A stretch of DNA of 46,277 nt from Balneolaceae bacterium (GTDB lineage: Bacteria > Bacteroidota > Rhodothermia > Balneolales > Balneolaceae): NCBI GenBank assembly GCA_007131725.1, contig SLPZ01000037.1:1-46277 (forward strand), read 5' to 3'. This document shows positions 16,399-25,528 of this stretch, piece by piece. The notes below the pieces were generated by a model that saw only the letters and a program-made list of their open reading frames with translations, ran no database searches and was not told the DNA's origin. Every line of letters starts with the position of its first letter. Position 1 is the stretch's first letter. Both the position numbers and the translations under genes were made by a program.

Positions 16399-17718
16399 TT
16401 AAATCCTCGGCTCCCAGCCCGGCTCGTAGTCACGTGCCCATTTACTCATCGCTTCGGAATCTCCGATAATTCTTCCGGTTCTTGGATTGATGTTAAGTGA
16501 CCGCCCAATATATTGTGAAATATTTCCGATATGGAGAGCAAGCACACTTTTCTGACCTTCATCAATCGGTGAGTTCAGTTTTTCATCCATTCGGATCGCT
16601 TTTGCAAAGTTATCCACATGAAGATCGGTAAGGCCTCCGCCGCCTACGGTATCAAGCGGATCTGCTTCATCATCACGCAGCCGCTTTTTTATCTCGTTAT
16701 TACCAAGGTCATAAGCAACATAACCGCTTCGGTCAATCATCATAGAACCTTCGGTTCCATGTATGAGCGAACCGCGGCCTTTTCCGTCAAAGAAACGGAA
16801 ACCGTTGCAGCTTCTGCCTTCCCAGTTAATACTTTTGCCTTCGGGAAAATCGAAGTTTACATTTTGCACGTCATAAAACTCCCAGTCATCATCGAAGTGA
16901 TAGCGGCCGCCGTTGGATGCAATTTTATTCGGTATATCCACGCCAAGTGCCCACCGGCAGATGTCGTATTCGTGTGTACCGTTATTCAACAGCTCACCCG
17001 TTCCCCACTTCCAGAACCAGTGCCAGTTGTAATGAATAAGGTTATCGCGGTATGGAGTTCTCGGTGCAGGGCCCTGCCAGAGTTCATAATCGAGCCAGTC
17101 GGGAACATCAGCGATTTTACCATGCCCGATAGAACCTCGGGTTGCTGCATAGAAGCATTTTGCATAATACACATCGCCAATCAATCCATCACGGATTTCC
17201 CTGATAGCTTCAATTGATTCGGGTGCTGAACGCTGCTGGTTACCCATCTGTACATAGCGGTTGTAGCGTTTTTGTGCCCTTACAAGCAGTTCGGCTTCTG
17301 CCGGATGATGGCTCGCCGGCTTCTCAACATAAACATGTTTACCGGCCTGAAGCGCCATGATGGTCGCGGGAGCATGCCAGTGATCGGGCGCCCCGATTAC
17401 CAAAGCATCGATATCGGGATCGTCCAGGGCTCTTCTGAAATCGGTACCGGTTTCCGGCCAATGGTCCTGGTATCCGGCTACATTTTCTGCCAACTCATCA
17501 AGAGGGCGTTCATCCACGTCAAAAATCGATTTAACTTCTGTTCCGTCAACCTGTGCAAAAACTTCGGCAAGATATCCTGCCCGTGCACGGCCGCCCATTA
17601 CGGCTACTACCACTTTTTCATTCGGAGAATTGGCTCCCCTCGAAAGTGAAAACGGACCGGTGAGGCCAATAGCGGCAGATGTTAAAGCTGATGTTTTAAG
17701 AAACTGTCTTCTGTCCAT
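16399..17718 (-). CDS. Tat-exported Gfo/Idh/MocA oxidoreductase
   Basis: 439 residues. The N-terminus MDRRQFLKTSALTSAAIGL is a textbook twin-arginine signal. The Rossmann fold starts at VVVAVMGGRARAGYLAEVF, the family EKP motif appears in HVYVEKPASHHP, and the C-terminal alpha/beta domain includes ELLNNGTHEYDICRWAL with the conserved His. These enzymes oxidise or reduce sugars, inositols or their glycosides with NAD(P); Tat export implies folding with bound cofactor, as in Zymomonas glucose-fructose oxidoreductase. The gene is transcribed away from a second Gfo-type gene at 17923, with a perfect palindrome between them. The substrate is unknown but is probably linked to the nearby uronate pathway. 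Confidence 0.88.
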   Translation of the reverse strand: MDRRQFLKTSALTSAAIGLTGPFSLSRGANSPNEKVVVAVMGGRARAGYLAEVFAQVDGTEVKSIFDVDERPLDELAENVAGYQDHWPETGTDFRRALDDPDIDALVIGAPDHWHAPATIMALQAGKHVYVEKPASHHPAEAELLVRAQKRYNRYVQMGNQQRSAPESIEAIREIRDGLIGDVYYAKCFYAATRGSIGHGKIADVPDWLDYELWQGPAPRTPYRDNLIHYNWHWFWKWGTGELLNNGTHEYDICRWALGVDIPNKIASNGGRYHFDDDWEFYDVQNVNFDFPEGKSINWEGRSCNGFRFFDGKGRGSLIHGTEGSMMIDRSGYVAYDLGNNEIKKRLRDDEADPLDTVGGGGLTDLHVDNFAKAIRMDEKLNSPIDEGQKSVLALHIGNISQYIGRSLNINPRTGRIIGDSEAMSKWARDYEPGWEPRI

Positions 17719-17794
17719 ATTTACGGATTTTATTGTTTTAAATTTGCAATCGAATCAGTAAGCGATTAATATAATTTATTGTGAGTTTGTTATA

Positions 17795-17819
17795 CAGGTT
17801 GATAACAATTATCAACCTG
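17795..17819. promoter_or_regulatory. Perfect 11-3-11 palindrome, candidate operator
   Basis: The arms CAGGTTGATAA (17795-17805) and TTATCAACCTG (17809-17819) are perfect reverse complements around CAA. The site lies centrally in the 204-base gap between two divergent oxidoreductase genes, where one dimeric repressor could control both. Unlike the repeats elsewhere, I saw no second copy in the window. The cognate regulator is not encoded nearby. Confidence 0.6.
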
Positions 17820-17850
17820 ATTCTGATTTGAGCAACATTTTCAGTTCATA

Positions 17851-17872
17851 TTTTGCATAAATTTTGCATAAA
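17851..17872. promoter_or_regulatory. Contiguous tandem 11-mer TTTTGCATAAA upstream of the + strand oxidoreductase gene
   Basis: Two exact, adjacent copies (17851-17861 and 17862-17872) end 50 bases before the start codon at 17923. The word TTGCAT also clusters upstream of the apbE-Gfo operon at 27972-28011. It could be a binding site used in tandem or a slipped duplication in promoter DNA. Confidence 0.35.
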
Positions 17873-17922
17873 CCTCACAAGTAATTCAACTTATAGAAAT
17901 GCTTTAATACTTACAATTTAAA

Positions 17923-19332
17923 ATGACAATATTTGCAAGCCCTTTAACACTCTTTTCAATATTTATTCTTTTTTTAACCTTCGGCACTTTCACTTCCTGT
18001 GCACCCAAAGCAGAGGAGCCGGCCGCTTTTACCGGTGAAGAAGGTGAAATCCGCCTTATGACACTCAATCCGGGACATTTCCATGCTGCATTGGTACAGA
18101 AAAATATGCTCCGCCAGGTTGACCCGACCGTCTATATTTTTGCACCGGAGGGCAACGATCTGGAACTGCACAAGGAACGGATTGAAGGATTTAACACACG
18201 CGATGAAAACCCGACAAGCTGGGAACTGGACATATACACCGGGGATGACTACCTGGAACGGATGATCGCCGAACAGCCCGGCAACGTGATGGTGGTGGCG
18301 GGCAACAACCGCTCCAAAACCGATTACATTCTCCTGGCTGTGGATGAAGGAATCAATATACTTTCTGATAAACCGATGGCGATCGACAGTGAAGGGTGGG
18401 AAAAACTGAATGAGGCTTTCCGGCTGGCTGATGAGCGGAATGTTCTCCTTTATGATATTATGACCGAGCGTTATGAAGTTACCTCCCGGATTCAGAGAAT
18501 CCTTGCGCAAAACCGTGATCTGTTCGGAGATCTCGAAACCGGCAGTGTTGATGATCCCGCCATTATCAAAGAAAGCATCCATCACCTGTTTAAAACCGTA
18601 GCCGGATCACCATTGCGTCGGCCACCCTGGTATTTTGATGTAACTCAGCAGGGAGAAGGCATCGTGGATGTGACCACACACTTGGTGGATCTTTCACTCT
18701 GGGGCACTTTTCCCGGTGAGACGATTTACCATGAGCAGGATATTGAAATGATTGATGCGGAGCGGTGGCCCACCATGTTAACCACCGAACAGTTCGAAAA
18801 CATCACGGGTTACGAGAGTTTTCCGGATTACCTGCAGGATCAGCTTGAAGACGGCGTGCTGCCATACTATAGCAACGGTGAAATGAATTTTACCCTCAGA
18901 GGCCATCACGTAAATGTATCCGTTCAGTGGGATTACCAGGCTCCTGAAGGAGGGGATGACAGCCACTTTTCCCTGATGCGCGGAACAAAAGCGAATCTTG
19001 TAATCCGGCAGGGTGCAGAACAAAATTTCAGAAGCACACTTTATGTTGAACCGATTGATGGCGCAGATACCGGTGCACTGGAAACCGCATTGCAGGCTGC
19101 TGTTCAGGAACTCCAGGATGAATTCCCCGGCACAACCTACCTTGAGACTGACGAAGGCTGGCAGCTCGATATTCCCGATGAGCTATATCTTGGCCATGAA
19201 GCCCATTTCGGAAAAGTAGCCGAAGCCTATTTCGGCTACCTGGTGGATGGTGAACTGCCCGAATGGGAAGTGCCGAATATGATCACCAAATACTTCATCA
19301 CCACCCAGGCCAGAGAACTGGCGATGGAGTAG
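17923..19332 (+). CDS. Exported lipoprotein Gfo/Idh/MocA-type oxidoreductase
   Basis: 469 residues. A hydrophobic leader ends in a lipobox-like FTSC (about Cys26), so the protein is probably lipid-anchored. The N-terminal domain is Rossmann-like but divergent (IRLMTLNPGHFHAALVQKN), with SDKPMAID taking the place of the EKP motif and YDIMTERYE next. The C-terminal half, starting near HHLFKTVAGSPLRRPPWYFDV and GIVDVTTHLVDLSLWG, matches the 'putative oxidoreductase C-terminal domain' associated with Bacteroidota Gfo/Idh proteins. It faces the Tat-exported paralogue at 16399-17718 across a shared regulatory gap. The two may act on one extracytoplasmic sugar derivative. The substrate is unknown. 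Confidence 0.8.
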   Translation: MTIFASPLTLFSIFILFLTFGTFTSCAPKAEEPAAFTGEEGEIRLMTLNPGHFHAALVQKNMLRQVDPTVYIFAPEGNDLELHKERIEGFNTRDENPTSWELDIYTGDDYLERMIAEQPGNVMVVAGNNRSKTDYILLAVDEGINILSDKPMAIDSEGWEKLNEAFRLADERNVLLYDIMTERYEVTSRIQRILAQNRDLFGDLETGSVDDPAIIKESIHHLFKTVAGSPLRRPPWYFDVTQQGEGIVDVTTHLVDLSLWGTFPGETIYHEQDIEMIDAERWPTMLTTEQFENITGYESFPDYLQDQLEDGVLPYYSNGEMNFTLRGHHVNVSVQWDYQAPEGGDDSHFSLMRGTKANLVIRQGAEQNFRSTLYVEPIDGADTGALETALQAAVQELQDEFPGTTYLETDEGWQLDIPDELYLGHEAHFGKVAEAYFGYLVDGELPEWEVPNMITKYFITTQARELAME

Positions 19333-19346
19333 GTTTTGAATTCAAA

Positions 19347-19414
19347 AATTCGTGGCACCACTTTCGGAAAAAATATTACTAAAGAAATTGTACTTATGAG
19401 TGGTACCACGAATT
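19347..19414. terminator. Inverted repeat after the exported oxidoreductase gene
   Basis: AATTCGTGGCACCACT (19347-19362) and AGTGGTACCACGAATT (19399-19414) are reverse complements with one mismatch and 36 bases between them. It starts 15 bases after the stop codon at 19332, so a role in transcript ending or stabilisation is plausible. A dispersed repeat is the alternative. Confidence 0.5.
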
Positions 19415-19711
19415 AAACTTGAAGTGAGAAAAATAGCAAACCATTATTATTTAATGTACTACTGGAAACTTTGTGAGTAATTCAAAATTCGAGCAACATT
19501 AAGTCTTCCGCCAACTGGCGGAGAGATTTAGAGCCCGCCTGTGCCGAGGCTTCGGAGGGCAGGGGGTGTAAAATGTACGAGTAATAGTTAAGTATCGCCT
19601 CCTCTGTCCCCCTCCCGAAGGATCAAGGATTTTTTAGAAGCAGTTGATTTTAGTGTAGATTTACTATTAAGTGAAACCTTATTCAAATTCATTTTCATTA
19701 TTGACATAGAA

Positions 19712-19793
19712 TATGCCGTTAGGCATAACCGATTTTATAGCCCCGGATTTTCCCGAGGGGATACCAGTGGTGCAATCCGGGGCTATAAAATTG
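19712..19793. repeat. REP-like element with 17-base perfect inverted repeat
   Basis: TTTTATAGCCCCGGATT (19733-19749) and AATCCGGGGCTATAAAA (19774-19790) match perfectly and can be extended a few bases outward. A small ATGCC/GGCAT hairpin (19712-19725) precedes it. The loop holds GGGATACC-AGT-GGTGCAA at 19758-19775, identical apart from three central bases to the core at 14186-14203. Confidence 0.7.
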
Positions 19794-20143
19794 GTCATCC
19801 GCAAGCGGATTTTTTCAAATTATTACCATAGATCACTCAAATTAAATTTGACGATTTTATTTAAAAAATCTTTCGGAACCAGATGATGAAAGAAATAGTT
19901 GCGAACCAACTAAAGAATCGTACAAAAAAATTTTGTCAAATTTTATTGCTGAATAATCTGAAGTAAACAGGCTTCTTTGACCTCCTAACTATAAATATCT
20001 TTGAATGACTAAACTTAATTGTACTGAAAAACTCTTGAAGGGTCGGGACAGACTTTATTAGGGGGATTTTTGGGCATCGCTTTATAATAACTACCACAGT
20101 GGCACCAGATCATTTGCTATTTTAACCATCAAACAGACATACC

Positions 20144-21331
20144 ATGTCTAAACCTTTGAAACTTGAACAAACCTGGCGCTGGTTCGGGCCTGATGATCCC
20201 ATCTCTCTGCAAGACATCAAACAGGCCGGTGCAGCGGGAATCGTCTCGGCACTGCACCACATCCCCAACGGCGAAGTCTGGCCTCTTAAAGAAATTGAAG
20301 CCCGGAAAGGCCTGATTGAAAAGGCCGGACTGAGGTGGTCTGTAGTGGAAAGCATCCCCGTTCATGAAGACATCAAACGGCAAACCGGCAGCTACAAAAC
20401 CTGGGTTGAAAATTACAAACAATCGATCCGAAACCTCTCCGAATGCGGGATTGACACCGTTTGCTACAATTTTATGCCCGTTCTGGACTGGACACGAACC
20501 GACTTGGATTACCCCATGCCGGATGGCTCCACCGCACTACGGTTTGATGAAACCGCCCTTGCCGCCTTCGACCTTTTTATCCTGCAAAGAAACGGTGCAA
20601 AATCCGATTATTCATCTGAAATCATTGAGAAGGCAGAACAACATTACCACAATTTAAATGAAGAAAGCAGGTTGGAACTAACCCAAACCATTCTGGCCGG
20701 GCTGCCCGGTTCCGAAGAGGGCTACACCCTTGAAGAATTCCGGGAAATGCTGAACAGCTACAAGGAGATTAACGATCAAAAACTGCGTGAGCACTTGTAT
20801 GATTTTTTGAGAGAAATTATTCCGGCCGCTGAAGCCGCCGGGGTTCGGATGGCCATCCATCCCGATGACCCGCCTTTCCCGCTTTTCGGCCTTCCCAGGG
20901 TTGTGAGCACAGAGGCAGACGCCCTCGAACTGCTGCGTGCCGCAGATTCTCCCAGCAACGGCATCACTTTCTGTACCGGATCATACGGCGCCCGTCCCGA
21001 CAACGATCTACCCGGAATGGTGAAGCGCCTGGGCAGCCACATCCATTTCATTCACCTGCGAAGTGTTCAGCGCGAAGAGGGACGTTCCTTTCATGAAGCC
21101 AACCATCTTGAAGGCAGCACCGATATGGCAGATGTGATGAAAGCACTGATTCAGGAAATGGAACGGCGAAAAAGAGAAGGGAGAACCGATCATAGCATCC
21201 CCATGCGGCCCGACCACGGCCACCGTATGCTCTGCGATTTCGGCCAGGATTCCAATCCCGGCTATTTCTGCATCGGCCGCCTGCGCGGGCTGGCTGAATT
21301 GAGAGGGCTGGAGATGGGGTTAAAGGCCTGA
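20144..21331 (+). CDS. uxuA: Mannonate dehydratase
   Basis: 395 residues, the usual length. The enzyme dehydrates D-mannonate to 2-keto-3-deoxygluconate in the cytoplasm. Family signatures are [13 protein letters not shown] (10-22), [57 protein letters not shown] and [11 protein letters not shown], which include the metal-ligand histidines and aspartates of the TIM barrel. It is the only pathway gene on the plus strand; the partner genes for uronate isomerisation, fructuronate reduction, KDG phosphorylation and KDPG cleavage are on the minus strand at 31572-37227. No promoter or operator could be assigned. Confidence 0.95.
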   Translation: MSKPLKLEQTWRWFGPDDPISLQDIKQAGAAGIVSALHHIPNGEVWPLKEIEARKGLIEKAGLRWSVVESIPVHEDIKRQTGSYKTWVENYKQSIRNLSECGIDTVCYNFMPVLDWTRTDLDYPMPDGSTALRFDETALAAFDLFILQRNGAKSDYSSEIIEKAEQHYHNLNEESRLELTQTILAGLPGSEEGYTLEEFREMLNSYKEINDQKLREHLYDFLREIIPAAEAAGVRMAIHPDDPPFPLFGLPRVVSTEADALELLRAADSPSNGITFCTGSYGARPDNDLPGMVKRLGSHIHFIHLRSVQREEGRSFHEANHLEGSTDMADVMKALIQEMERRKREGRTDHSIPMRPDHGHRMLCDFGQDSNPGYFCIGRLRGLAELRGLEMGLKA

Positions 21332-21532
21332 CTGGTTTTCGCCGAAAATCGGTCTTTGCTTACTTTATCTGTCAGACACCCAATGCCCTGAAAACGCCAG
21401 AAACAGATAGAATGAATTATCATCTGACCGATTTACAAAATCTTCCATTCATTTGGATTGAATGAAGAAATTGGATCTGTTTTCCTTTATTATTCTGTTA
21501 AGTTTCCTGAAAAAAATCTGACTTCAAAACTG

Positions 21533-22399
21533 ATGAATGAACCACAACTTCCACTTTTTGATTGGCCTACATCAATCATGGGAGAGGGGTATCGCAGGAT
21601 GGCTGATTTCAGGTTTGAAGAAGCCGAAGAATTTTTCGATGCCGTACGCCATTCGGGGCAGGGAGAGGAAGAGGAAATTGAAAAAGCACTTCATGCCTGT
21701 AATTACTGGCAGGCATTGATAGAGAAAAATAAAACGAATCCTGGTGTTCATCCCTTATCCAAATTATATGAGGAGTTTTGCCAATATCCGTTTGGAAATA
21801 ATTCGGGGCTGCACCAACTGAAAGAGGCACTGCTCGAATATTTTGCAGAACGCCTGATATCAGAAGATCGGTTCTATATCCATGAAAATGGCACCCAAAA
21901 TAACACCGCAGCGGATCTGCTGATGAAACTCCGGCAATACAAAAAAGCGGAGAAAATCACATTGCACAGGATAGAAGAGCGTCCGGACGACATTCAACTC
22001 AGGTATCTGCTTGCACAAATCCAGTGGCTGAACAGTCAGAAGGGAGAGGCAAAAAAGAGCTATGCAAAGGCACTTTTGAGCAATCCTTGCCGGGCGCCGT
22101 TTCACAGAATTTTATACCAATCGCTGCATTCGCTCATCGAAGATGTTGGAGCCGAAATGGCCCCGGCCTATGGATGGGTTCAGGGAGTATTGCCGCTGGT
22201 TCCCTTAGATGAAAACCTGGATGCCTGCAGCGAGCTGCATCAACGTGCTTTGAAATGCTACCGGCTGCTGTGGTCGGCCGACAGGTCTTTGAGGAATAAG
22301 AATATAGACGCCTGTGTAAAGTACAGAAAAAAGCTGAATGCTGAAGACCCGGAACTCTATGAAGAGTATTTTGCCCTGTTAAATAGCAGGCATGAATGA
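21533..22399 (+). CDS. TPR-like helical protein of unknown function
   Basis: The ATG at 21533 gives 288 residues (MNEPQLPLFDWP...); a TTG at 21458 would add 25 less plausible residues. The chain is almost entirely helical, with TPR-like pairs such as FRFEEAEEFFDAVRHSGQG, RQYKKAEKITLHRIEERPDD and LRYLLAQIQWLNSQKGEAKK. No signal peptide or enzyme motif is visible. It resembles scaffold proteins of unknown role found in this phylum, and its placement after uxuA with a 200-base gap does not prove a link to uronate use. Confidence 0.65.
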   Translation: MNEPQLPLFDWPTSIMGEGYRRMADFRFEEAEEFFDAVRHSGQGEEEEIEKALHACNYWQALIEKNKTNPGVHPLSKLYEEFCQYPFGNNSGLHQLKEALLEYFAERLISEDRFYIHENGTQNNTAADLLMKLRQYKKAEKITLHRIEERPDDIQLRYLLAQIQWLNSQKGEAKKSYAKALLSNPCRAPFHRILYQSLHSLIEDVGAEMAPAYGWVQGVLPLVPLDENLDACSELHQRALKCYRLLWSADRSLRNKNIDACVKYRKKLNAEDPELYEEYFALLNSRHE

Positions 22400-22515
22400 A
22401 GTTGGACAAAGTTTTAAAGTGATCAATTACTCTCGCTGACCGGTGATAGCTGCTGAAAAAGAGATTTCCAAATTTGCTTTTTTTGTTTAACAAAATTACA
22501 AATTGATCAATTGAT

Positions 22516-23175
22516 TTAACACTTCGTGGAATGGACAGACTCAGCCGCCTCTTTCAGCAGTGTTTCAAATTCTTCAGCGATTTCATTCAGATCCGGTTCG
22601 CCGGACCAGTGTGCGGGGTAATAAATAGCAGCGGCCATATTTCGGGTCATTTTATTGGTTTTGGTCTGCTGGCAATCTTTTACAGGTGTGACGATGGGTG
22701 ACTCCGTTCCGTTATGAACGGCAAAACCTGTGATTAGATCCTTCAGGGCAAGAGTCTGGCCGGATGGATTAAACACGAAGGATTCATCAGGCTTGCCGAG
22801 CCGAAAAAGCCATGAATCAGCTTCAATCTTGTCTGTATCCCACAATGAAATCGGCACAAGGAATTTCAGTGAAATATAGTTGTTAATGTCCACAAGCGTA
22901 TTAATACGGGGAAACGAGCCCTCATTTGCCGTGCGAAGAAGGTATTCGGATGCAGGTTTTCCGCGCCCGGTGGGTTTGTAGCTGCCGTTTCTCATCATAT
23001 CGCGGCAGGCCTTGCGGAAATCATCTTCCTGTTTTGTGAGCGGATTAACCCGGTGTTCCAGCCATTCAGCCAGGCGCTCTTCCAGCAGCGGATGGTCTTT
23101 GTCCGGTTCAACCCCTTCTGCCGTTATTACTGCAATACGGACTTTTTCTGTGATAAGGTTTTTTGGTGAAATCAT
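22516..23175 (-). CDS. B3/B4 tRNA-editing-like domain protein
   Basis: I chose the ATG at 23175 (MISPKNLITEKVRIAV, 219 residues); the frame could be read 19 codons further upstream, but that stretch is unlike the family. The core INTLVDINNYISLKFLVPISLWDTDKI matches the B3/B4 domain known from the phenylalanyl-tRNA synthetase beta subunit and from free-standing proteins. Later VKDCQQTKTNKMTRNMAAAIYY matches the second part of that fold. Free-standing members are thought to act on misacylated tRNA or a related aminoacyl substrate; this is not demonstrated here. It is a single gene transcribed toward the TPR-like gene. Confidence 0.75.
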   Translation of the reverse strand: MISPKNLITEKVRIAVITAEGVEPDKDHPLLEERLAEWLEHRVNPLTKQEDDFRKACRDMMRNGSYKPTGRGKPASEYLLRTANEGSFPRINTLVDINNYISLKFLVPISLWDTDKIEADSWLFRLGKPDESFVFNPSGQTLALKDLITGFAVHNGTESPIVTPVKDCQQTKTNKMTRNMAAAIYYPAHWSGEPDLNEIAEEFETLLKEAAESVHSTKC

Positions 23176-23295
23176 ATTTTCAAAATTTTTTGGGTGAAAT
23201 GTAAATCTGTGAAACCAGGTAAAACTGCACATTGGCAGATTTTGGTTTACTCAGTTTTTGGATATCTTTATCTTAAAATAAATTTTAATAGGAGG

Positions 23296-23483
23296 CCTGA
23301 CAGGATTTCAAAACCGTACGTGTTTATCGCGTGTAAAGTGACCTTGAAGCGTCTGTAGCATAGCAGAAGTCCTTCAAGCGTCACCGTCTTGCCGTCAAAA
23401 GAACGCTTCAAGGATCCCGACCACTGTCGGGAACGCTTGAAGGTTCTTTTATCGCTAAACACATACTCAAAACCTGTCAGGTC
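23296..23483. repeat. Structured dispersed element, copy A
   Basis: The outer ends CCTGACAGG (23296) and CCTGTCAGG (about 23473-23481) are inverted, followed inward by GTGTTTA/TAAACAC. Inside are several CCTTCAAGCG/CGCTTGAAGG words in both orientations and the perfect hairpin TCCCGAC-CACT-GTCGGGA. Read on the minus strand, its first 50 bases resemble those of the element at 25529-25680 (shared AGTATGTGTTTAG and AGAACCTTCAAGCG). It looks like a non-autonomous, hairpin-rich element. Confidence 0.75.
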
Positions 23484-23501
23484 TTTGTTGACCCACATTT
23501 T

Positions 23502-23846
23502 ATGTCAAAAAATAAGAATTCAAATCAAACTGAAACAGAAATCATCAATCTGAAAACCGATCTTCAGTACCAGGAAAAATCGGTGGTAAGCCGTATGCTG
23601 ATGAAAAACCCGGGCGGATCGGTGACGCTTTTTGCCTTCGGAGAAGGCGAGGGGCTGAGTGAACACACTGCTCCTTTCGATGCGCTTGTGGTGTGCACGG
23701 AGGGTGAAGCGGAAATCGGCATTGCCGGAAAAATATATCCATTAAAAGAGGGAGAATCCATCACCATGCCTGCCAACATTCCGCACTCGGTGCAGGCTGT
23801 CACCGATTTTAAAATGCTGCTGGTGATGATCAAATCTAAAGGATGA
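23502..23846 (+). CDS. Small single-domain cupin
   Basis: 114 residues. One cupin barrel is visible: GEGLSEHTAPFDALVVCTEGEAEIGIAG as the first motif, with one His, and PLKEGESITMPANIPHSVQAV as the second, with its His. The metal ligands look partly conserved. Such small cupins bind a metal and a small ligand and act in sugar isomerisation, dioxygenation or sensing; the role cannot be chosen from sequence. It begins about 20 bases after structured element A and lies convergent with a Tat-exported oxidoreductase gene. Confidence 0.8.
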   Translation: MSKNKNSNQTETEIINLKTDLQYQEKSVVSRMLMKNPGGSVTLFAFGEGEGLSEHTAPFDALVVCTEGEAEIGIAGKIYPLKEGESITMPANIPHSVQAVTDFKMLLVMIKSKG

Positions 23847-23974
23847 TTGAATAAAGAAGGGCGTTCGGTTAAAGGCAGAACCTTTAAAAATTTTGGACTA
23901 AACTCCAAAAATTTATATGAAATTTTGGAATTTAATCCAATAATTACCGGATAAAGCCTCTTATCAGGAATACC

Positions 23975-25333
23975 TCATCCCCGGTTCGGCATCGGTTTCA
24001 AATCAACGAGATCTTCTATCCGGATGGTTTTGCCAGAGTCAACGCTTTTACGTGCAGCCACCCCGATGATGATCGACATCACCCCGTCTCTGACCCCTGC
24101 CTGCCTGCCCAGCGGATCGGGCATATCGGGATCTTTAAACAACTGGTCATTCATGATGGGGTCACCGCCCCAGTGGCCGCCGGTTCCGTGCTCAACGTGT
24201 ATCACCTGCTCTTCGCGGTCGGAATACCTGCGGTTCGGCATAAATACAATATCTTCACCGTCCTTTCGCGGCCATCCTCCGGCACGAACTTCCAGCCGGC
24301 CTTTGGTGCCGTTAAAAGCCAGCCAATAGCCTTCATGCTCGGTATCAGCAGTGAGCGAATAGTTGAGCTGGGCCCCGTTTGCGTATTTTACTATCGCAGA
24401 GTGTTTCGAAAAAATGTCGATGGTTTCCCGGAACACGCAGTTGTCGCGCACATAACCATCATACTTCTCGTTTTTTGTATATAAATTGTAGAGATGGTGG
24501 TTTTGTGTGATGTCCCAGTGGTAGAGGCACTGATCGGCAAATGCACAGTTGCGGCAGTTTTTGCCTCTGAAGGGCCCGTGCTTACCGAACCGCTCCAGTT
24601 CGGCTTTTGCGAAAACCTCAACAGGATCGGAGTTGATGAACCAGTTCACCATATCAAAGTGGTGAGTGGATTTGTGAATCCAGAGTGATCCCCCAAACCT
24701 CCGGTATCCGTGCCATCGCTGCATGTAGCGCATCAGGTGGCTGTGTGTGATGTGCCAGTGGAACTCCACATTTTTCACGTCGCCGATCCAGCCTTCAGTG
24801 ATCAACTCTTTGATTTTCGTTCGATATGGCGGGTAGCGATAGTTAAATGTCACAATTACATTTTTTCCATACTTTCGTTCGGCATCAAGAATTTCCTGCG
24901 CCTTTTTCTCATCAATGGTCAGAGGTTTTTCGGTGATGATATCACACCCGTGCTTCATCCCGGTAATGATGTGTTCGTGGTGCACATCATCGCGTGAGGT
25001 AACAATCAGTGCATCCGGTTGATGTTCGCTGAGCATCTCATCCAGATTGGTATAAGTGGGAAGATTCCCGCCAACATATTCCTGTGCGTACCGAAGCCTG
25101 CCCGGGTTAATATCGCAAAGGCCGACCAGTTCCGTATAATCGGGATATTGATCGCGTAATCTGCGCCCGAACATGCCGATACCCCGCACTCCGGTTCCCA
25201 CCAGAGCGACCCTCCTTTTCTCACGAAATAGTTTTGAAGCTTCACCAATGTAGGGTGTTGAAAGAATAGCACCACCGGCAAGTGCACCGGTTGTTTTCAA
25301 AAAATCTTTGCGGGATACATTTTTTTTACTCAT
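23975..25333 (-). CDS. Tat-exported Gfo/Idh/MocA oxidoreductase with Cys motif
   Basis: 452 residues. The leader SRKDFLKTTGALAGGAIL is Tat-like, with RK in place of RR. The Rossmann start is VALVGTGVRGIGMFGRRL, EKP lies in DIITEKPLTIDEK, and the catalytic-domain segment is GSLWIHKSTHHFDMVNWFI. A Cys cluster, CRNCAFADQC, sits in the C-terminal domain; similar clusters occur in other Bacteroidota members and may bind metal. Export suggests a periplasmic sugar dehydrogenase with bound cofactor. The gene stands alone, bracketed by structured elements A and B, and converges on the cupin. The substrate is unknown. Confidence 0.87.
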   Translation of the reverse strand: MSKKNVSRKDFLKTTGALAGGAILSTPYIGEASKLFREKRRVALVGTGVRGIGMFGRRLRDQYPDYTELVGLCDINPGRLRYAQEYVGGNLPTYTNLDEMLSEHQPDALIVTSRDDVHHEHIITGMKHGCDIITEKPLTIDEKKAQEILDAERKYGKNVIVTFNYRYPPYRTKIKELITEGWIGDVKNVEFHWHITHSHLMRYMQRWHGYRRFGGSLWIHKSTHHFDMVNWFINSDPVEVFAKAELERFGKHGPFRGKNCRNCAFADQCLYHWDITQNHHLYNLYTKNEKYDGYVRDNCVFRETIDIFSKHSAIVKYANGAQLNYSLTADTEHEGYWLAFNGTKGRLEVRAGGWPRKDGEDIVFMPNRRYSDREEQVIHVEHGTGGHWGGDPIMNDQLFKDPDMPDPLGRQAGVRDGVMSIIIGVAARKSVDSGKTIRIEDLVDLKPMPNRG

Positions 25334-25399
25334 AGTGTCAGTTATTGATTGATTGTTCTACCAAAAATTTTTTAATGAGATGGAGCAAATAATGAGATA

Positions 25400-25420
25400 G
25401 CGCAAACGTCCCGTTTGTGC
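25400..25420. repeat. GCGCAAACG/CGTTTGTGC palindrome, copy 1
   Basis: GCGCAAACG and CGTTTGTGC surround TCC. The same hairpin, longer by two bases on each side, occurs at 33094-33118, and a half copy lies at about 25444. It is a small dispersed palindromic repeat, seen here only between genes of the uronate island. Confidence 0.65.
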
Positions 25421-25528
25421 CACGCCATTAATTAACTTTGAGATGGTGCAAACGTCTGCCAGTCCATCAATTAACTTAACCTCACAACATTGGATCGTTC
25501 ACAACTCTGTCAGCCCGCAAAAGACGAT

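Larger units (their letters stand above)
19333..20143. other. Long gene-free gap before uxuA
   Basis: About 810 bases without a supported gene. It contains three structured repeats: a hairpin at 19347-19414, the TCCGCC-AACT-GGCGGA hairpin at 19507-19522, and the REP-like element at 19712-19793. The rest is AT-rich. The uxuA promoter must lie in the final 150 bases; no operator resembling the 17795-17819 palindrome was found here. Confidence 0.55.

Noticed and set aside
16618-17217. A plus-strand frame (199 codons) antisense to the Gfo gene at 16399
   Set aside because: The minus strand is clearly coding with intact Rossmann and active-site motifs.
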